Assembly: GCA_025331125.1 (NCBI GenBank)
Contig: JAOALB010000181.1
Location: 1-64,000 of the forward strand
Direction of reading: 5' to 3'
Source of the DNA: Mycogone perniciosa
Taxonomy: Eukaryota > Ascomycota > Sordariomycetes > Hypocreales > Hypocreaceae
DNA: 64,000 nucleotides
This document shows positions 35,965 through 49,739 of the stretch, in pieces. A program made the position numbers and the translations under genes. Each line of letters begins with the position of its first letter. The first letter of the stretch is position 1. A model generated the notes under the pieces. It saw only the letters and a program-made list of their open reading frames with translations, was not told the DNA's origin and did not search any database.

Positions 35965-37699
35965 TTTATATATAAAACAAAGTTAATAACATGATAGCTG
36001 TTAAGGCTATCTTAACTACTTTAGCTATATAAAATAAACCTATATATTTCTATATATAAAGAAACTATATTATAAATTACTTTATTTATAAAGAATACTA
36101 TACTATATTTTAGGTTACTTGTATTATATATAGGTATATAGTATATTTTTAAGAGAAAGTAAAGGATAATATATTTACAATTAAAATCCTATTTTACCTT
36201 ATAAAATAGGTATAGGATTATAATACTTTCAAAAAATAAATTATAACTATATAATATTAAGACTTTAAGATTATTATTATTAAACTAAATACTAAAACTT
36301 TAAAGGAATACTATTAGCTATAAAGACTTAAAGGATATAAGTTTAAAGGATATTATATTTACTGCTAAAAGTAATTAATAAAGTAGCACTTTTACTATAA
36401 TAAAAGGTTTAAGTATAATTAATAATATTATTTAAAGTGCAATAGCTTAAAGTATATTATATATAAGCGAAATAAGTTATAGGATTAGCATTTACAATAA
36501 ATTAATAATACCCTATACTTATTACTAGACTATATATACTATTAAAAGGGTAAATACATTATTTATTTATAAGAAAAAGTTTAAAAATAGCAAATATAGA
36601 AGTATATAAAGTATAAACCTACTTTAAAGGATAAAGAGATTAATTAAATTATAAGAGAGCTATATAAAAACTAGTTTAACTTTATTACCTATAAAGGAAC
36701 TGCCTATAATAGGAGAAGGTTGTATTTACTTTAAATAACCTTAATTAACTGCAAAATCTATATAAAAAAAGAATTGGGAAATAATTAATATTACCTATAA
36801 AAGGGCTATAAAGTAATAATTAATAAATTATATCTTTTAAAATATTAAATAATAAAAGTAATAATAAAGATTTACTATATTTAAATTAAAGATAATAGTT
36901 AAGGGATATTAATTATATATATTAATAGATAGTAAAGTAAGAGGCAATTTTATTGCACTTATAACTATAAATCGCTTACAGCTACTTTAAAAAGAGAAAA
37001 CTGAACTATATTAACTTTATTAAGCAGAAAGAGGAGCCTTTATATATAATAATAGATAAGTTAAGCGAAAGATTAATTATTTTAAACTTAAAATCGCTAA
37101 ATATAAGGGAGTGGTTTTTTATAATATAGCGAATATTAATAGGTATAATATTATTGTTAGTTATTTATAGTTAAAATATAATAACCTTAATATTAACTGG
37201 GAGAATAGTTAGCTTTATTAGCGCAATAATAAAGTTTCCTTAGTAATTAAAACTATTAAAAAGGCTTTAACAGCAGGGTAGAAATCCTATATAGAACCCT
37301 TAAGTATATTAAAGAAAGGAATTAAGAAAGTTACCTTTAATTTAATGATAGAAATAATCTACTTAAAAATAAAACTTAAATAAAGTAAAGGCAAAAATAA
37401 ATAAATCTAAAAAATAATTACCTTTTTATAAAAAGCATTTAATAATATTAATAAAATACTTAAAATAAAAAACTTTAAAATAGTAGTATTACTAAAACAG
37501 CAATAAAATATCTTTAAAAAATACTAAAAGTATAATAAATTATTTAAAGAAACACTTAATATAAAACCATTAGAATATAAATAATAGGACTATATAATTA
37601 AGCTTGAAGATAATATAAGCACTACTTTCTATAAGATTTATAATTTAAATAAAAAAAAGCTTAAAAGCCTATATAACTATTTAAATAATATATTAGTTA

Positions 37700-38160
37700 A
37701 AGGGTATATTTAACCTTTTTTATTAAAAGTAAGCTATTTTATTATATTTATATTAAAGAAAAAAGGTAAACTATAGTTAATTATAGATTATTAATAGTTT
37801 AATAAAGCTATTATTAAAAATAAAACTTTATTACTATTAATTATAAAATTATAAGATAGACTATATAGGAAAAAGTAGTTTATAGTGGTAGACTTTAAAG
37901 GCACTTATACCTTTATTTAAATTAAAGAAAGCTACAAATAAATAACTGCATTTTAAATTAAATATAGTTTATTTAAATACCTAGTTATACCTTTCAGTTG
38001 TATTAATGCCACTGCAATATTTTAAAAGATAATTAATAATATATTAAAAGAGTACTTTAATATTTTTATAGTTATTTACTTAAATAATATCTTAATCTTT
38101 TTAAATACCTTTAAAGAATATAAAGTATATATTTATAAAATATTATAAATACTATAAAAT
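37700..38160 (+). pseudogene. C1 reverse transcriptase remnant
   Basis: In order: FIIFILKKKGKLWLIIDY, then KWFIVVDFKGTYTFI, then YSLFKYLVIPFSCINATAIF, then NNILKEYFNIFIVIYLNNIL. The stretch matches Gypsy RT from the template-grip motif to the active site; YLDD has become YLNN. Some words are read through single RIP stops. Confidence 0.8.
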
Positions 38161-38569
38161 ATTAGATTATTTATAAAATTAAAGAAATATAAATTCTATA
38201 TATAGAAAGTTATTTTCTTAAAGTATATTATTACCTTTAAAGAAATTTATATAAATTTATTAAAAGTATAAGTAATATAAAATTAGCCTATACCTATAAC
38301 AGTTAAAGAAATTTAAAGCTTTTTAAGACTTACTAATTATTATTAATAATTTATTAAAGGCTATAAAAGTATTATATAAACTCTCTATAAACTTATTAAA
38401 AAAGATTAAAAGTTTCTATAGGCATTAAATATATAGGAAGCCTTTAATAGAGTTAAGCAGTTTATTTTAAAAAAACTTATATTTATTATATTTAACCTAT
38501 TTAAAGAAATAAAAGTTAAAATAAATACTTTTAACTTTACTATAATAGCTTAACTTAATTAAAAAAATA

Positions 38570-38660
38570 AAAAAAATAAACTATACCCTATTGCCTTTTA
38601 CTTTAAAGCACTATATAGCGCAGAACTAAACTACTTAATATATAATAAGGAATTGCTTAC
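38570..38660 (+). pseudogene. C1 RNase H remnant, left part
   Basis: Codons read AELNYLIYNKELLT, the classic Gypsy RNase H motif around AExNYxIYDKELLA. B2 is inserted inside this motif; the reading resumes at 45264 with IIL and the following residues. Confidence 0.75.
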
Positions 38661-38820
38661 TATTACGGCACTAAAGCTGCCCTTTAATAACTTATCGGCA
38701 TTATATATCCTTATATAATAGCTTAGTCCTATACCTCTAAACTATATTTTTATAGCTTTTTGCCTTATTTAAGGTATAATAAAAATATTACCTTAACCTG
38801 CTATTCTATATACTGTAATA
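38661..38820 (+). repeat. B2 5' LTR
   Basis: TATTACGGCACT...TACTGTAATA, 160 bp. Keeps GGCAC where other B LTRs have AGCAC, so the family terminus was probably TGTTACGGCAC, the same as in family A. Confidence 0.87.
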
Positions 38821-41800
38821 GTTTATGCCTTCCTATAACAACTGCGCTATTACCCCTAACCCTTAACCTTGCCTAAAAAGAATTAATAAAGTCGTTAATA
38901 GCCTAGTTGCAATACTATAAAAAGCCTTATATTTTACAGGAACTTTACTAATCTTTAACTATAGCGAGACTTTAAAACTAAAAGCTTTACAGTAAAAAAT
39001 ATATTTTAGCCTAGCTTTTTAGCCTATATTTAGTTCCCTAGCCTATATTTAACCTAAAAATATTTAAATAAAAATAAAAGGTATAAAAAGGGACTTTAAT
39101 TAAAAAGTAAGGCTTACTAATTACTTTTATAACTAGCTTTATATCTATACTATCTTAAAAGCTTATAATAATAACTATAATTTAACTTTATAGCTTTAAG
39201 CACTAAAACTTAAATAATTCTTTAATATTATCTTTAACTACTTTTAAAACTAAAAGTATAACTTTAATATAGCCTTAAAATAAAAAGAGGCTAAAGATAG
39301 TACTATTATTAAAAACTTAAAGTTTATTTAAGATAAAGTTTAAAGCTAAAGTAATATAATTAATAAATTTATTAAAGCTAAAAGTAATAATATCTTTAAG
39401 TATTAAATTAAAGACTTTAAAAATAAATTTAATATTAAAGATAAAGATATAAAAACCTATTAGTTAAAGTATATAAATTAATATTCTATTATATTATATA
39501 ATATTATAATTAATATTAAATACTTTAATACCCTTTATAAATATATCTTTTATATTAGTAATTAATTATATAATAATACCTATAATTTAATATAAAAGGC
39601 ATTTAAGTATATTATAATAAAAAAGGATAATTATATAATATAAAAATAAAAAAGTAGTAAAACTTTTATTAAATTTTTAAACTTATAATATAAAACTCTT
39701 AACCTTTTATAATCTACTATTTAAAAGTTTAATACTTATTATATAATAAATAAGCTATTTTAAAACTTTATTACTAAATTCTATAAACTAATAGCCTAAA
39801 CTAGTAAACTAATATTTAAAAGGTTAATGCCTTTTAGTTTAAAGTATTTAAAGAAATAGCTGCTGCCTTTATTAATAAAAGTAATAAGGCTATAAATAAA
39901 AATAACTAATCTGCTTAAAGAACTTTTAATTAAAAAGTTTATAATAACTTTAAAAAGTAGGCTTATTATACTAAACTTAAAAGTAACTATACATTTAAGA
40001 AACTAAATAGTAACTATACTCTTTAATAAGCCCTGCCTTAAAATAAACTAAACCCTTTAAAGTAAAAAAGTATAAACAATTTTTTATAGTTAAATACTAT
40101 ATCCTTTACTTTATAATATAAAAAATACTAACAACTCTATAACCTATACGATTACTATAGCAGTTAATATATAGTTAATAACTATATAAAACAGTAAAAA
40201 ACTAATATTATAAAACTTTAAACCTTATAGGGATATAGTAGTAGTTTCCTAGGATATAGAATATATTAAAGTAATAGTATTATAGCGCTTTAAAGTAAGG
40301 TATATATTTTAAGTTAAAGAAAAAGTATACTAGCACTATAAATTCCTACTCTTTAATTCCTATAATACTAGCACTTTTTAGCTTAAAGAAATAACCTATT
40401 ATACTATAAAAACTTATTTTTATACTATATCGATAAAACTAGCTTTATTAAAAGATTAGTTACCTTTAGTAATGCATTTGCCTATAAAGATATAACTTTT
40501 AATATAAGAAGGCAGGGAAAAGAGTGGCTTTTTAATAATATTATATTAAAAAGCGTAATAAAATATTAAAATAGCTTATAAATTTAATGCCTCTATAAAT
40601 ATTATAGATTATTATTAATAATAGACTATTAATTTTAAATACTATAAATAGTAAATTACTATTTATTAATATTATATTATTTCTTATATATTTATTAATA
40701 ACTATATTAACCTCTATTAATAATAGCTGCTTAATATAAAGCTTTATAGATTAGTATTTTCTTTAAAAGTCTTAAATCCTAATAATGCAATTATTTAAAT
40801 TAAAAAGCTTTATTTTAACTAATAGTAAAGCAGTGATATAGTTTACTAATTATATAATCTTAAATATAGAAATAAAGGAATATAGAAAGCTATATATATT
40901 TTTTATTACTAATCTTTTAAATTAAAACCCCTTTATCTTTAAAATACTGTAACTATAGTAATATAATTTTAATATTAACTAGCCTATATTAACAGTTACC
41001 TTTAACTTATAATACTATTTAATAAATTATTACCCTTAAACCTATACTATATTAATAATTTCTGGCCTAATAACTATTTTATATAATATTAATATCTTAG
41101 GTAAACCCTTAAACTTAATACTTTACACTACTAGTAAAAAATAAAATAATATATTAAAAAGATAAAAAAAAGGTTAAAAATAAAGTTAAGTTTTAAGCCT
41201 ATATTAAAAGTCTATTAAAAGAGATAATACTTTAATAGGGAAAAAAGGATTTATATATTAACTTTATATTAATACTAAAGTAAAATTACTATTATATTTA
41301 TTAACTTAATAACTATAAAGGATTAAAGATTAAAGTATAGATAATATTAAATAAGCCTTTAATATTAATCTTAATAATACCTATAGCTACTAACTATTAA
41401 TAGTTATATTAATTCAATTTAATATAACTCTTTAAATTAAATATAGTAATATTTAATAAGCCTATAGCAGTAGCGCTATATAAATAACTTAATTTAATAG
41501 ATATTTAAATATCTAGTATAATATTATTTATTTAATTCTATAAAAGCTTATCAGCTTAATATATAAAATTAATTTAAATAGACCTAGCAGAAAATATATA
41601 AAAGTAGGAATAAAAAGTATATTAACTATTAAAGTTTAATAAAGATACTTTTATAAGTGTATTATAAAGATAAAGCAGGTTTGCAGCAGTATAAGTATTA
41701 TTCTTTTAAGCTTTTTATAAATTCTTTATATACTGCTATAGCAGAAAGTACCTTTAAAGGATATTAAAGTTTAATATCTATAAATTTATAAAAGTAAAGC

Positions 41801-42039
41801 TAAAGTTAATAAAAAGTAATATTTAAAAGAAACTTTTTAACTGGCTATAAAATAAAATTAATGTCTTCCTTTTATAATTAATAAATAAACTTCCCTTTAA
41901 AAGATTATAAAACTATAAAATTAAGCTTTTATTAAAGAAAGAACTATTATATTAAAAGAATTGCTTAATATTACTACATAAACTTTAAGTTATAAGAGAA
42001 TAGCTAGATAAAAACCTAGCTAAAAGATTTATTAAAGAA

Positions 42040-42450
42040 TTTAAAGCAAGATATACTAGCCCTTTACTTTTTACTATAGAATTTAAAAGAGGCGTTTATA
42101 TTTATTAAAACTATTAAAGCTTTAATAATATTATTATAAAAAATTGCTACCTATTACTATTAATCTAGGAAATATTTAATACTTTATATAATAGTAGATT
42201 ATATATTAAACTAGATATAATAGCTGCCTTTAATAAACTTAAAATCGCAGAAAGATTTAAATAAAAGATAGCTTTTATAACCTAGTTTAAGCTATTTAAA
42301 ACCTTTATTATACCTTTTAGCCTTTATAATACCTTAACCTTTTTTTAATACTATATTAACTATACCTTATATAATTTACTTAATAAAACTTATATAGCCT
42401 TCTTTAATAATATCTTAATCTATTTAGCTATATAAAAGGAATATTAAAAA
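42040..42450 (+). pseudogene. B2 reverse transcriptase remnant
   Basis: Collinear with the B1 RT at 21960-22345; shows the same FNKLKI and FNNILIYLAI words with further RIP stops. Confidence 0.7.
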
Positions 42451-45096
42451 TATATATAGGAAGTTATAAATAAATTAATTAATATAAGTCTTGAAATTAA
42501 TATTATAAAATATAAATTTAAAATAATAAAAATAAAGTATTTTAGTTTAATTATTATAAGTAATAGCATTAAAATAAACTTTAAAGAAATAGCTGCAATT
42601 ATAAATTAAAAAAGACCTTTAAACCTTTATAAACTTTAATATTCTTTAAGCTTTGTAAATTTCTATTAACAGTTTATTAAAGACTTCTTTAATATATATA
42701 AACCTTTAAATAGCCTTTTAAGAAAAGATATACTATAGAATTAAATAAAACTCTATACTGCTGCATTTAACTGCCTTAAAACCTAGTTTATAACTGCTTT
42801 AATTTTTGCCTTTTTTAACTATAATAAAAAGATAGTCTTAAAAATAAATACTTTAAATTAAATATTTAATAATATTCCCTTTTAATATAATAAAGATAAT
42901 ATCTTATAACTAATAGTATACTTTTTATTAAAGTATTTACCTGTTAAATATAATTATGAAATTTATAATAAAAAACTACTCGCTATTATTAAATTATTAA
43001 AGAAATAGCGCTTTAAGCTTTAAAATATAAAAAATAAGTTTAAGATTATTATAGACTATAAAAACCTAAAATACATTATAACTATTAAAGTGTTAAATTA
43101 AAAATAAATCTATTAATTTAAATTCCTATCCTATTATAATTTCCAGATTATTTATTAATTTAACTTAAAAGCAGTAAAGCTTAATATATTAAACAAGAGA
43201 TCTTAAAATATCCCAGTAAAGTTAAACTAAAATAATAGCCAATTAAAAGAAAAAAAGAAAACTTTATTTCCAGAAAGCTGCTTTAACCCTTATATAAAGT
43301 ACCTATACTAATATTACAGGGAGTATAAATAATAAAAACCTTTATATTATAATAACTAACACTTTAATCCTAAACTTAAAAATATTAATTAATAAAATAA
43401 TTAATAAAGCCTATAGAATATTAAATATAGCGAATATTATAATATAGGCGCTTTAAGACCTAGCTATTTAATCATAACTTAAAAGTATTTAAAGTAATTT
43501 AAAGGCAGCTATATAAGACTTTTAAATCTATAGTAACTAAATATATTACTAAAAATAACTTTTCCTTTTATTAATAAATAAAATAAAGATATAACTTATA
43601 TATTAAATATACTTTTTTAAGCCAAAAATATATTTAAGATAAATAAAAACGCTAAACCTCTTTAATTATATATACTAATAGCTGCAAATATTAACTAATA
43701 TTAATAGTTTTATTAAAGGTTATAACCTATACTTTTAAATAAAGTTAAGTAGGTCTGCTCTTTTAAGATTCTTAAAACTATTGCCGGTATTATTTTAAAC
43801 TTAAAGTAATATTTTAATAGACTATATTATACTACTGCCCAACTATAATTAACAAGGCTTAATTTATAAAAACTTCTTTATAGTAGTATACTATTTACTA
43901 AAGATATACTATTTTATTATTACCTATATACTTAATACTAAAGAACTTACTAGTGCCTTTAATTTATATATTTACGCTTTATATAAAGCCCTAAAAACAA
44001 TTATATTAGATTAAGGTATTTAATTTATATTTAAGTTCTAGAAGCAGCTACTTAAATAATATAAAGTCTATTTTAAATATTTTTTAGCTTATTATTTAAA
44101 GACTAATAGTTAAATTAAATAGTTAAATATAAAGGTAAAGCAGTATTTTAGGCAGTTTATAAGTTTTTACTAAAACAATTAAATAGACTAGTTATTACTT
44201 GCAGAGTTTACTTAAAATAACTAAATATTTAAAATAATAGGAATCTTATTATTGTTTATAAATTATAGTTTTTATTTACACTTAAAAGTTAAGCCTTTAA
44301 ACCCCTGCCTACTAAACTTATTTATTACTTAAAAAAGGAGTTTTTATAAAGTAAATACTATAGCTAAATGTTTTTAATAAATCTTTAATTAATTAAAAGC
44401 ATTTACAGTATAATTAATTGCTTAATATAAAGCTATAGCTAATATATTAAAGGAAAATTTATATTAATTTATAGTTTATAAAAAGGTATATTTAAAGACT
44501 AAATACCTTAAAATAAACTACTTAATAAAAAAGGGAGATAATAAATAAATAGGCCTATATAAAATCTTTAACATATACCCTTAAGCCTATTAATTTAAAC
44601 TCTTTAACTATATTTGCATTTTCCCTATATTCTATAACTCTCTCTTTAAACTACTAGCAGTCAATTAAGTAGGTTAATGGATATATCTGCTAAAATAAAA
44701 CACTATTAATAAGTAAGAGAATAAAAATATACAGGGATAAATCCTTAAAAGAGATAATAAAATAAATAAAGTAATAGAAAAGTGGGAATTTAATAATATT
44801 TTCAACTACTATAATAAAGATAGCCTATACTATTATATAGCCTAGAAATACTATATATTAAGCTAATAACCTATAAAAGACCTTAAAGGATAAAACGCTG
44901 CCCTTTTAAAATACTATATAAAAAACCTTAATAAGCTTAGCCTACCTACTTAGGTTAAGAAAAGGAAAATAACTGACTAGCCAGACCCACAATACAGTAG
45001 CCGCTTATAATAAAATTAATATAATAAAAGAATTAGAATATATATAGTCTTAAAATAGTTATTTAAGGGCAAATAGAGTTTAAAAGGGGGGGGTAC

Positions 45097-45258
45097 TATT
45101 ACAGCACTAAACCTGCCCTCTAATAACTTATTAGTATTATATATATCCTTATATAATAGCTTAGTCCTATACCTTTAAACTATATTCTTATAGCTTCTTG
45201 CCTTATTTAAGGTATAATAAAGATATTATCTTAACCTGCTGTTCTATATACTATAATA
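45097..45258 (+). repeat. B2 3' LTR
   Basis: 162 bp after polypurine tract AAAAGGGGGGGGTAC; ends CTATAATA. Confidence 0.88.
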
Positions 45259-45769
45259 CTTACTATTATTCTTATATTTAAGGAATAGTAATATTATTTA
45301 TTAAAGGGAATATATAAAGTTAAGGTATACATTAACTATAAGAATATTATATATTTCGCGATAGTTTAATAACTCTTTAAAAGGCAGATCTGCTATATAA
45401 AATATTTATTAAAATTTAACTATATCCTAATCTACTAAAAAGGATTTAAAAATAAATAAGCAGATACACTTAATAGATAAACCAATTATAACTAGGGAAG
45501 GATTAAATATACTAGGCAGATTTTAAAATAGACCCTTAAAGGATACTATTAATAAATAGCATTTTAAGCTATATATAAAGTATTTAGTAATAATACTATA
45601 CTTTAATATATTAAAGAGCACTATATTACTTAAAATAATTATAAATTCTTAAAAGATATAGAGTTTAATAATAAAGGAATTTAATAATAAAATAGAAACA
45701 TCTAGATTTTAAATAAACTTTAAAAGAATATAGTTATCGAAGTTTATTAATACTTAATATATAGATATA

Positions 45770-46380
45770 AAGGTATTTGCAAGACCTGCAAATAAGTATA
45801 AAGATACCTTAAGTTTTAAAGGCTTAGAGAAGTAATATAAAATATTATCTTTTACTATATATAACTTATAAAATAATTAAACCCTTAAAATATAAATTAT
45901 ACAGTAAACTTTAACCTTTGCCAGTATTAAAATAACTATAAAAGTCTAATTTTATTAGACTTTATTATTAAACTACTACTATCTATTAAACTAAAATTAA
46001 AGATTAAATATAATAGTATTTTAGTAATTATAGATTAATTTATGAAATACTTTTACTTCCTTTTATATAAAAAAGCAATAAATACTAAAACACTAGCTTA
46101 TATATTCTTATAAGTTATTACAGTTAACTATATAATTCCAGCTAAAATTCTTTTTAATTAAAGATTAACCTTTATATTTAAATTCTAGTAAATACTTATA
46201 AACTAGTTAAGTATAAATTATAAGCTTAATACTGTATATTACCTATAAACAAATAATTAAACAGAATATATTAACTAGATTATTAAAGTTTATTTAAAAG
46301 GTTATATTAAGTTTAACTAAAATAACTAAATAGAAAAGCTATTAATTGTATAAATACATTATAATAGCAATATTTTAAAG
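45770..46380 (+). pseudogene. C1 integrase remnant
   Basis: The zinc-binding cysteine pair is still present (CKTCK at 45778-45792). The catalytic core follows with YNSILVIID, FMKYFYFLLYKKAINTKTLA and later LYLNS and TEYIN, matching the DDE core of Gypsy integrases. Several Trp and Gln codons have become stops. Confidence 0.75.
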
Positions 46381-46884
46381 TTAATTAAACTTAGCCCTAT
46401 ATATATTAATTATAGCTTTATACTAGGTATATATAAAGCGCTAAAAAAGGCCTATATATTAATAAAATATAAATTAAAGCTAGAGATATAAAGCAGTTAT
46501 ATAAAGAAATATAGGTGTACCTTTACTTTATATAAAAAAGAATAAAGAAGTATACTAATAAATATAACTTAAAGGGACTAATCTTTAAGGAAAGAGATAT
46601 AGTTTACTTATACTAATATTTACTAAAGAAAAAGACTGCGAATATTAAAATAATACAATTAAGCAATAAATTAGATTTTAAAAAACTTAGACTTTACCTA
46701 GTTAAGAAAGTTATTGTAGAAGTTACTTATAAACTTATACTATTAGACAGTATCCGGATATAATGAATATTTTATATTTTACTATTTAAAAAAGTATTAT
46801 ACAATAAATTAAAAAATAGACTAATTATATATTGAATTAAAGTCTTACTAGTTAAAAAAGAATATAAAGCTAAGGAAATTAAAG

Positions 46885-46990
46885 CTATAAAAATAAAAAA
46901 CAGTAAATGCTGGTATTTAATTAAATAGAAAAACTATAGAGAGGAATATAACTCCTAGGAATTTAAGGAATACTTTAAATACTTTTAGAT
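46885..46990 (+). pseudogene. C1 chromodomain remnant
   Basis: KIKNSKCWYLIK, stop at an expected Trp, KNYREEYNS, stop at Trp, EFKEYFKYF then a stop. This is the YLVKWKGY...TWEP layout of a chromodomain at the integrase C-terminus. Confidence 0.7.
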
Positions 46991-47658
46991 AACGCTATAA
47001 TAATTCTACTGAAATCTTAACTTATTAATAATAGATTAAGTGACTTAAAGGCAGTCCAATTAATTATATTAATAACCCTAAAAGAATATATATTAATAGC
47101 AGCCTCTGGCTTACAATATTCTGCCTCATTTAACTCATTTAAAGATTTAAGACTATAATAAACTATCTTATAACTATAAGACACTATAGACTAATACTAT
47201 TGCCTTAAACGCGCTAACTTCGCAAAAGCCTTATTTACCTCTTATTAAGTATAGACTAGACAAGCTTTAGTCTCTTCTTCTTCCCACTTTATCTTTTACT
47301 TCTTTAAAATTATATATTACGCTATACTATAAATTAAAAAAAAGAAATCTATAAAAAACTTAATAAAAGATAAACCTGCAGAAAGTATAATGCTAGAACT
47401 ATTGCATAAACGACTTTATTATATACAGTTACTATAATATAAATTATCTGCAATTATTTTATAAGAAAGATTGCAACTATAGTAGAATAAATAAAGTATA
47501 ATGAAATTACTAATAGTCTTAATTAATAAAAGAAAAGCTAGGCGCTGTTTAGTTTTGTAAAAATAAAATTTCGCTATATAACCTAATATTTTATTAGCAG
47601 AAAATATAGAATATAAGATAAAGGCACTATACTTATAAACTGTAAGGGATAGTGGTAT
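46991..47658. other. C1 tail of unknown content
   Basis: Stretch between the C1 chromodomain and the Copia insertion. Part of it (47100-47300) is richer in C than its surroundings (CTCTTCTTCTTCCCAC). A minus-strand open frame of 85 codons at 47419-47676 is hydrophobic and overlaps the D LTR; I do not accept it as a gene. It may be the element's long 3' tail or a remnant of a further insertion. Confidence 0.4.
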
Positions 47659-47934
47659 TATCGCGGAGCGCGGCATAGCTATATAGAGTATAGAGAGAAA
47701 TAGGAATAAAGCTTGATTCTAGTAATAAATATACTGTAATAGCCTTGCTATATATATATATATAGCTAATATAAAGGAAAATGTAGAATATATATATTAT
47801 AAGCGCCTATATAGTTTAATATATCGCTTACGCGATGTATATATTAGCTGGTATCTGCTATATAAGCAGATAAAAGCTCTTTAGCGCTAATAAATGCTAA
47901 TAAATAGTAAATCTTTAGCCTACTTAACCTAATA
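47659..47934 (-). repeat. D 3' LTR
   Basis: 276 bp, about 90% alike by eye to the copy at 54608-54881. Carries a 21-bp hairpin with TATA core at 47852-47872. Confidence 0.87.
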
Positions 47935-48439
47935 TACCCTTTAGTTAATAAAACTATTCCTAGTGCCTTATTAACTGCTATCCTAGTTTATTTATAGTGT
48001 TATAACTGTCTAGCTGCGCTTTTAAAGCCTCTTTTACTTAATTAAAAGCTCCTTTATTATAAATATATATTAATATTTTATTATTAAAAGTAAAAGGGAT
48101 ATAAATACTATAGCTATTATTAATTTATAATAATAAAAAGTTAAATAATAAAACTCTTTAAATAAATAAATTAATTTTAAATAGCTAAAATAAATATATT
48201 AACTATTTAACTTTATTTTTTATTTTTTTAATTATTTTTTATTTTTTTAATTATTAATATTATTATTATTATTAATAATAATAGTATTAGCAATATTAAT
48301 ATAGCTTTAATCAATATTATACTTTTTATATATTCTTTTTATAATATACTTTTATTAATTAATAACAAAATTGTAAAATAAAAATACCTTTTTAATTAAA
48401 TATAATTGCAGTTGCCCTTTAAAGGTAGCTTATTATAGC

Positions 48440-48790
48440 ATTAATTATCTTTAGGCGGCTATACCTATTACTGCTTTTACGCTAGCTTTTACTTTAGCTA
48501 GTCTAGTTTTTATTACTGCGCTAGCTAGTCTAGTTACTTAGCCTTTTTTTTATTTAGAGTTAAGGCTTACTAGGAATCGCAAAGAAGCCTTTACTAAGCT
48601 GCGCGCTGCAGTATCTTTATTAGCTCCTCCTTTTACTTTTACAGCTCTTATTACTGCTCCTACTCCTGCTTTAGCCCCTACCTTTATTATTACTACTGCT
48701 GCTTTAATTACTACTCCCACTACAGCTACTTTTACAGTAATCACTACTTCTGCCTTTACTTTTACTGCTGCCTTTACTATTATACTATTA
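48440..48790 (-). other. Low-complexity C-richer island in Copia tail
   Basis: Repetitive GCTxxTACT-type sequence giving a 64-codon minus-strand open frame (48550-48744) of Val/Ala/Lys composition. Adjacent repeated ACTAGACTAGC words lie at 48495-48540. Looks like a formerly Ser- or Gly-rich coding stretch or a simple repeat rather than a gene. Confidence 0.45.
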
Positions 48791-49739
48791 TCCCCTTTTT
48801 ATAAAGGTTATTTAAAGTTAGCACTTATTAATAAAAGAGATCTTTTTTAATATATTACTATTATTTACTTTTAATAGTATATTATTTATTTTAATAGTAA
48901 CTATTAATATACTTTTTTATATATTTTCTTTTTACTTTTACTATATTACTTTAATTAATTATATACTTTATAGTTATTTAATATTTATATTAATTGCATA
49001 TTAGCTCTTTTAAACTATAAATAAAGATAATAACTAGGTAAATATACTATTTTTTGTTTATCTACTTATAAGTTAATGCAATTAAATAGTAATTTAATAT
49101 AAAAAGGTATTATACTTTTAATTTAATTTATTAAAAGAAAAGGATTTAATTTATATTAAAAAGGTAGCTGCTTTAAGTAGCTATAATAATAATACTTTTC
49201 ACGTATAAGTATATAAAGGGTAGAAAGCTTTAAGGAATTAGTTATTGCAGTAATAAAGTATACCTTTTATAGTAAATAGCCTTTAAGTTAAAATTAAACA
49301 GTTTCCTATATTTTTATATATTTTATTCTAGTAACTATATATTTATTAAGTTTAATAGTGCTTTAAAGTATTTAAACCGCTATTAAAGAAAAGCTTTAAT
49401 AAGTTTATTAATAGGTATAAAGTTAATAAAAAACTAAAATATTAAAAATAATATTTTTTAATATTTTTATTACAGCTATATATTTTATATATTAATATAA
49501 TATAAGTAAATATTAATTTATATACTCTCTTTAATTATAAAATATATAGTTAATTAATTATTATAGTTAATCTTTTAATTAATATTAAAGTTAATTTTTA
49601 TTTTTTAAAAAAGGCAATATAAATTTATTGCCTTTTTTACTATTTAAGTAAAAGTAAATAACTTTACTTTAATTATAAATATATTAACTATACTTTAATA
49701 TATAGTGTTTTATAAAATAAAGCTTAAAAAGAGTATAAT

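Larger units (their letters stand above)
38661..45258 (+). mobile_element. Family B chromovirus B2, full length
   Basis: 6,598 bp, LTRs 38661-38820 and 45097-45258, TSD CTTAC at 38656-38660 and 45259-45263. Collinear with B1 throughout, RT at about 42040-42450. Inserted in the RNase H coding region of C1. Heavily RIP-mutated; C/T and G/A differences to B1 dominate. Confidence 0.9.

Noticed and set aside
47419..47676. 85-codon hydrophobic minus-strand open frame.
   Set aside because: Starts inside the Copia LTR and reads AT-rich sequence whose hydrophobicity follows from base composition.
48550..48744. 64-codon Val/Ala/Lys-rich minus-strand open frame.
   Set aside because: Low-complexity translation of a repetitive tract inside Copia element D.
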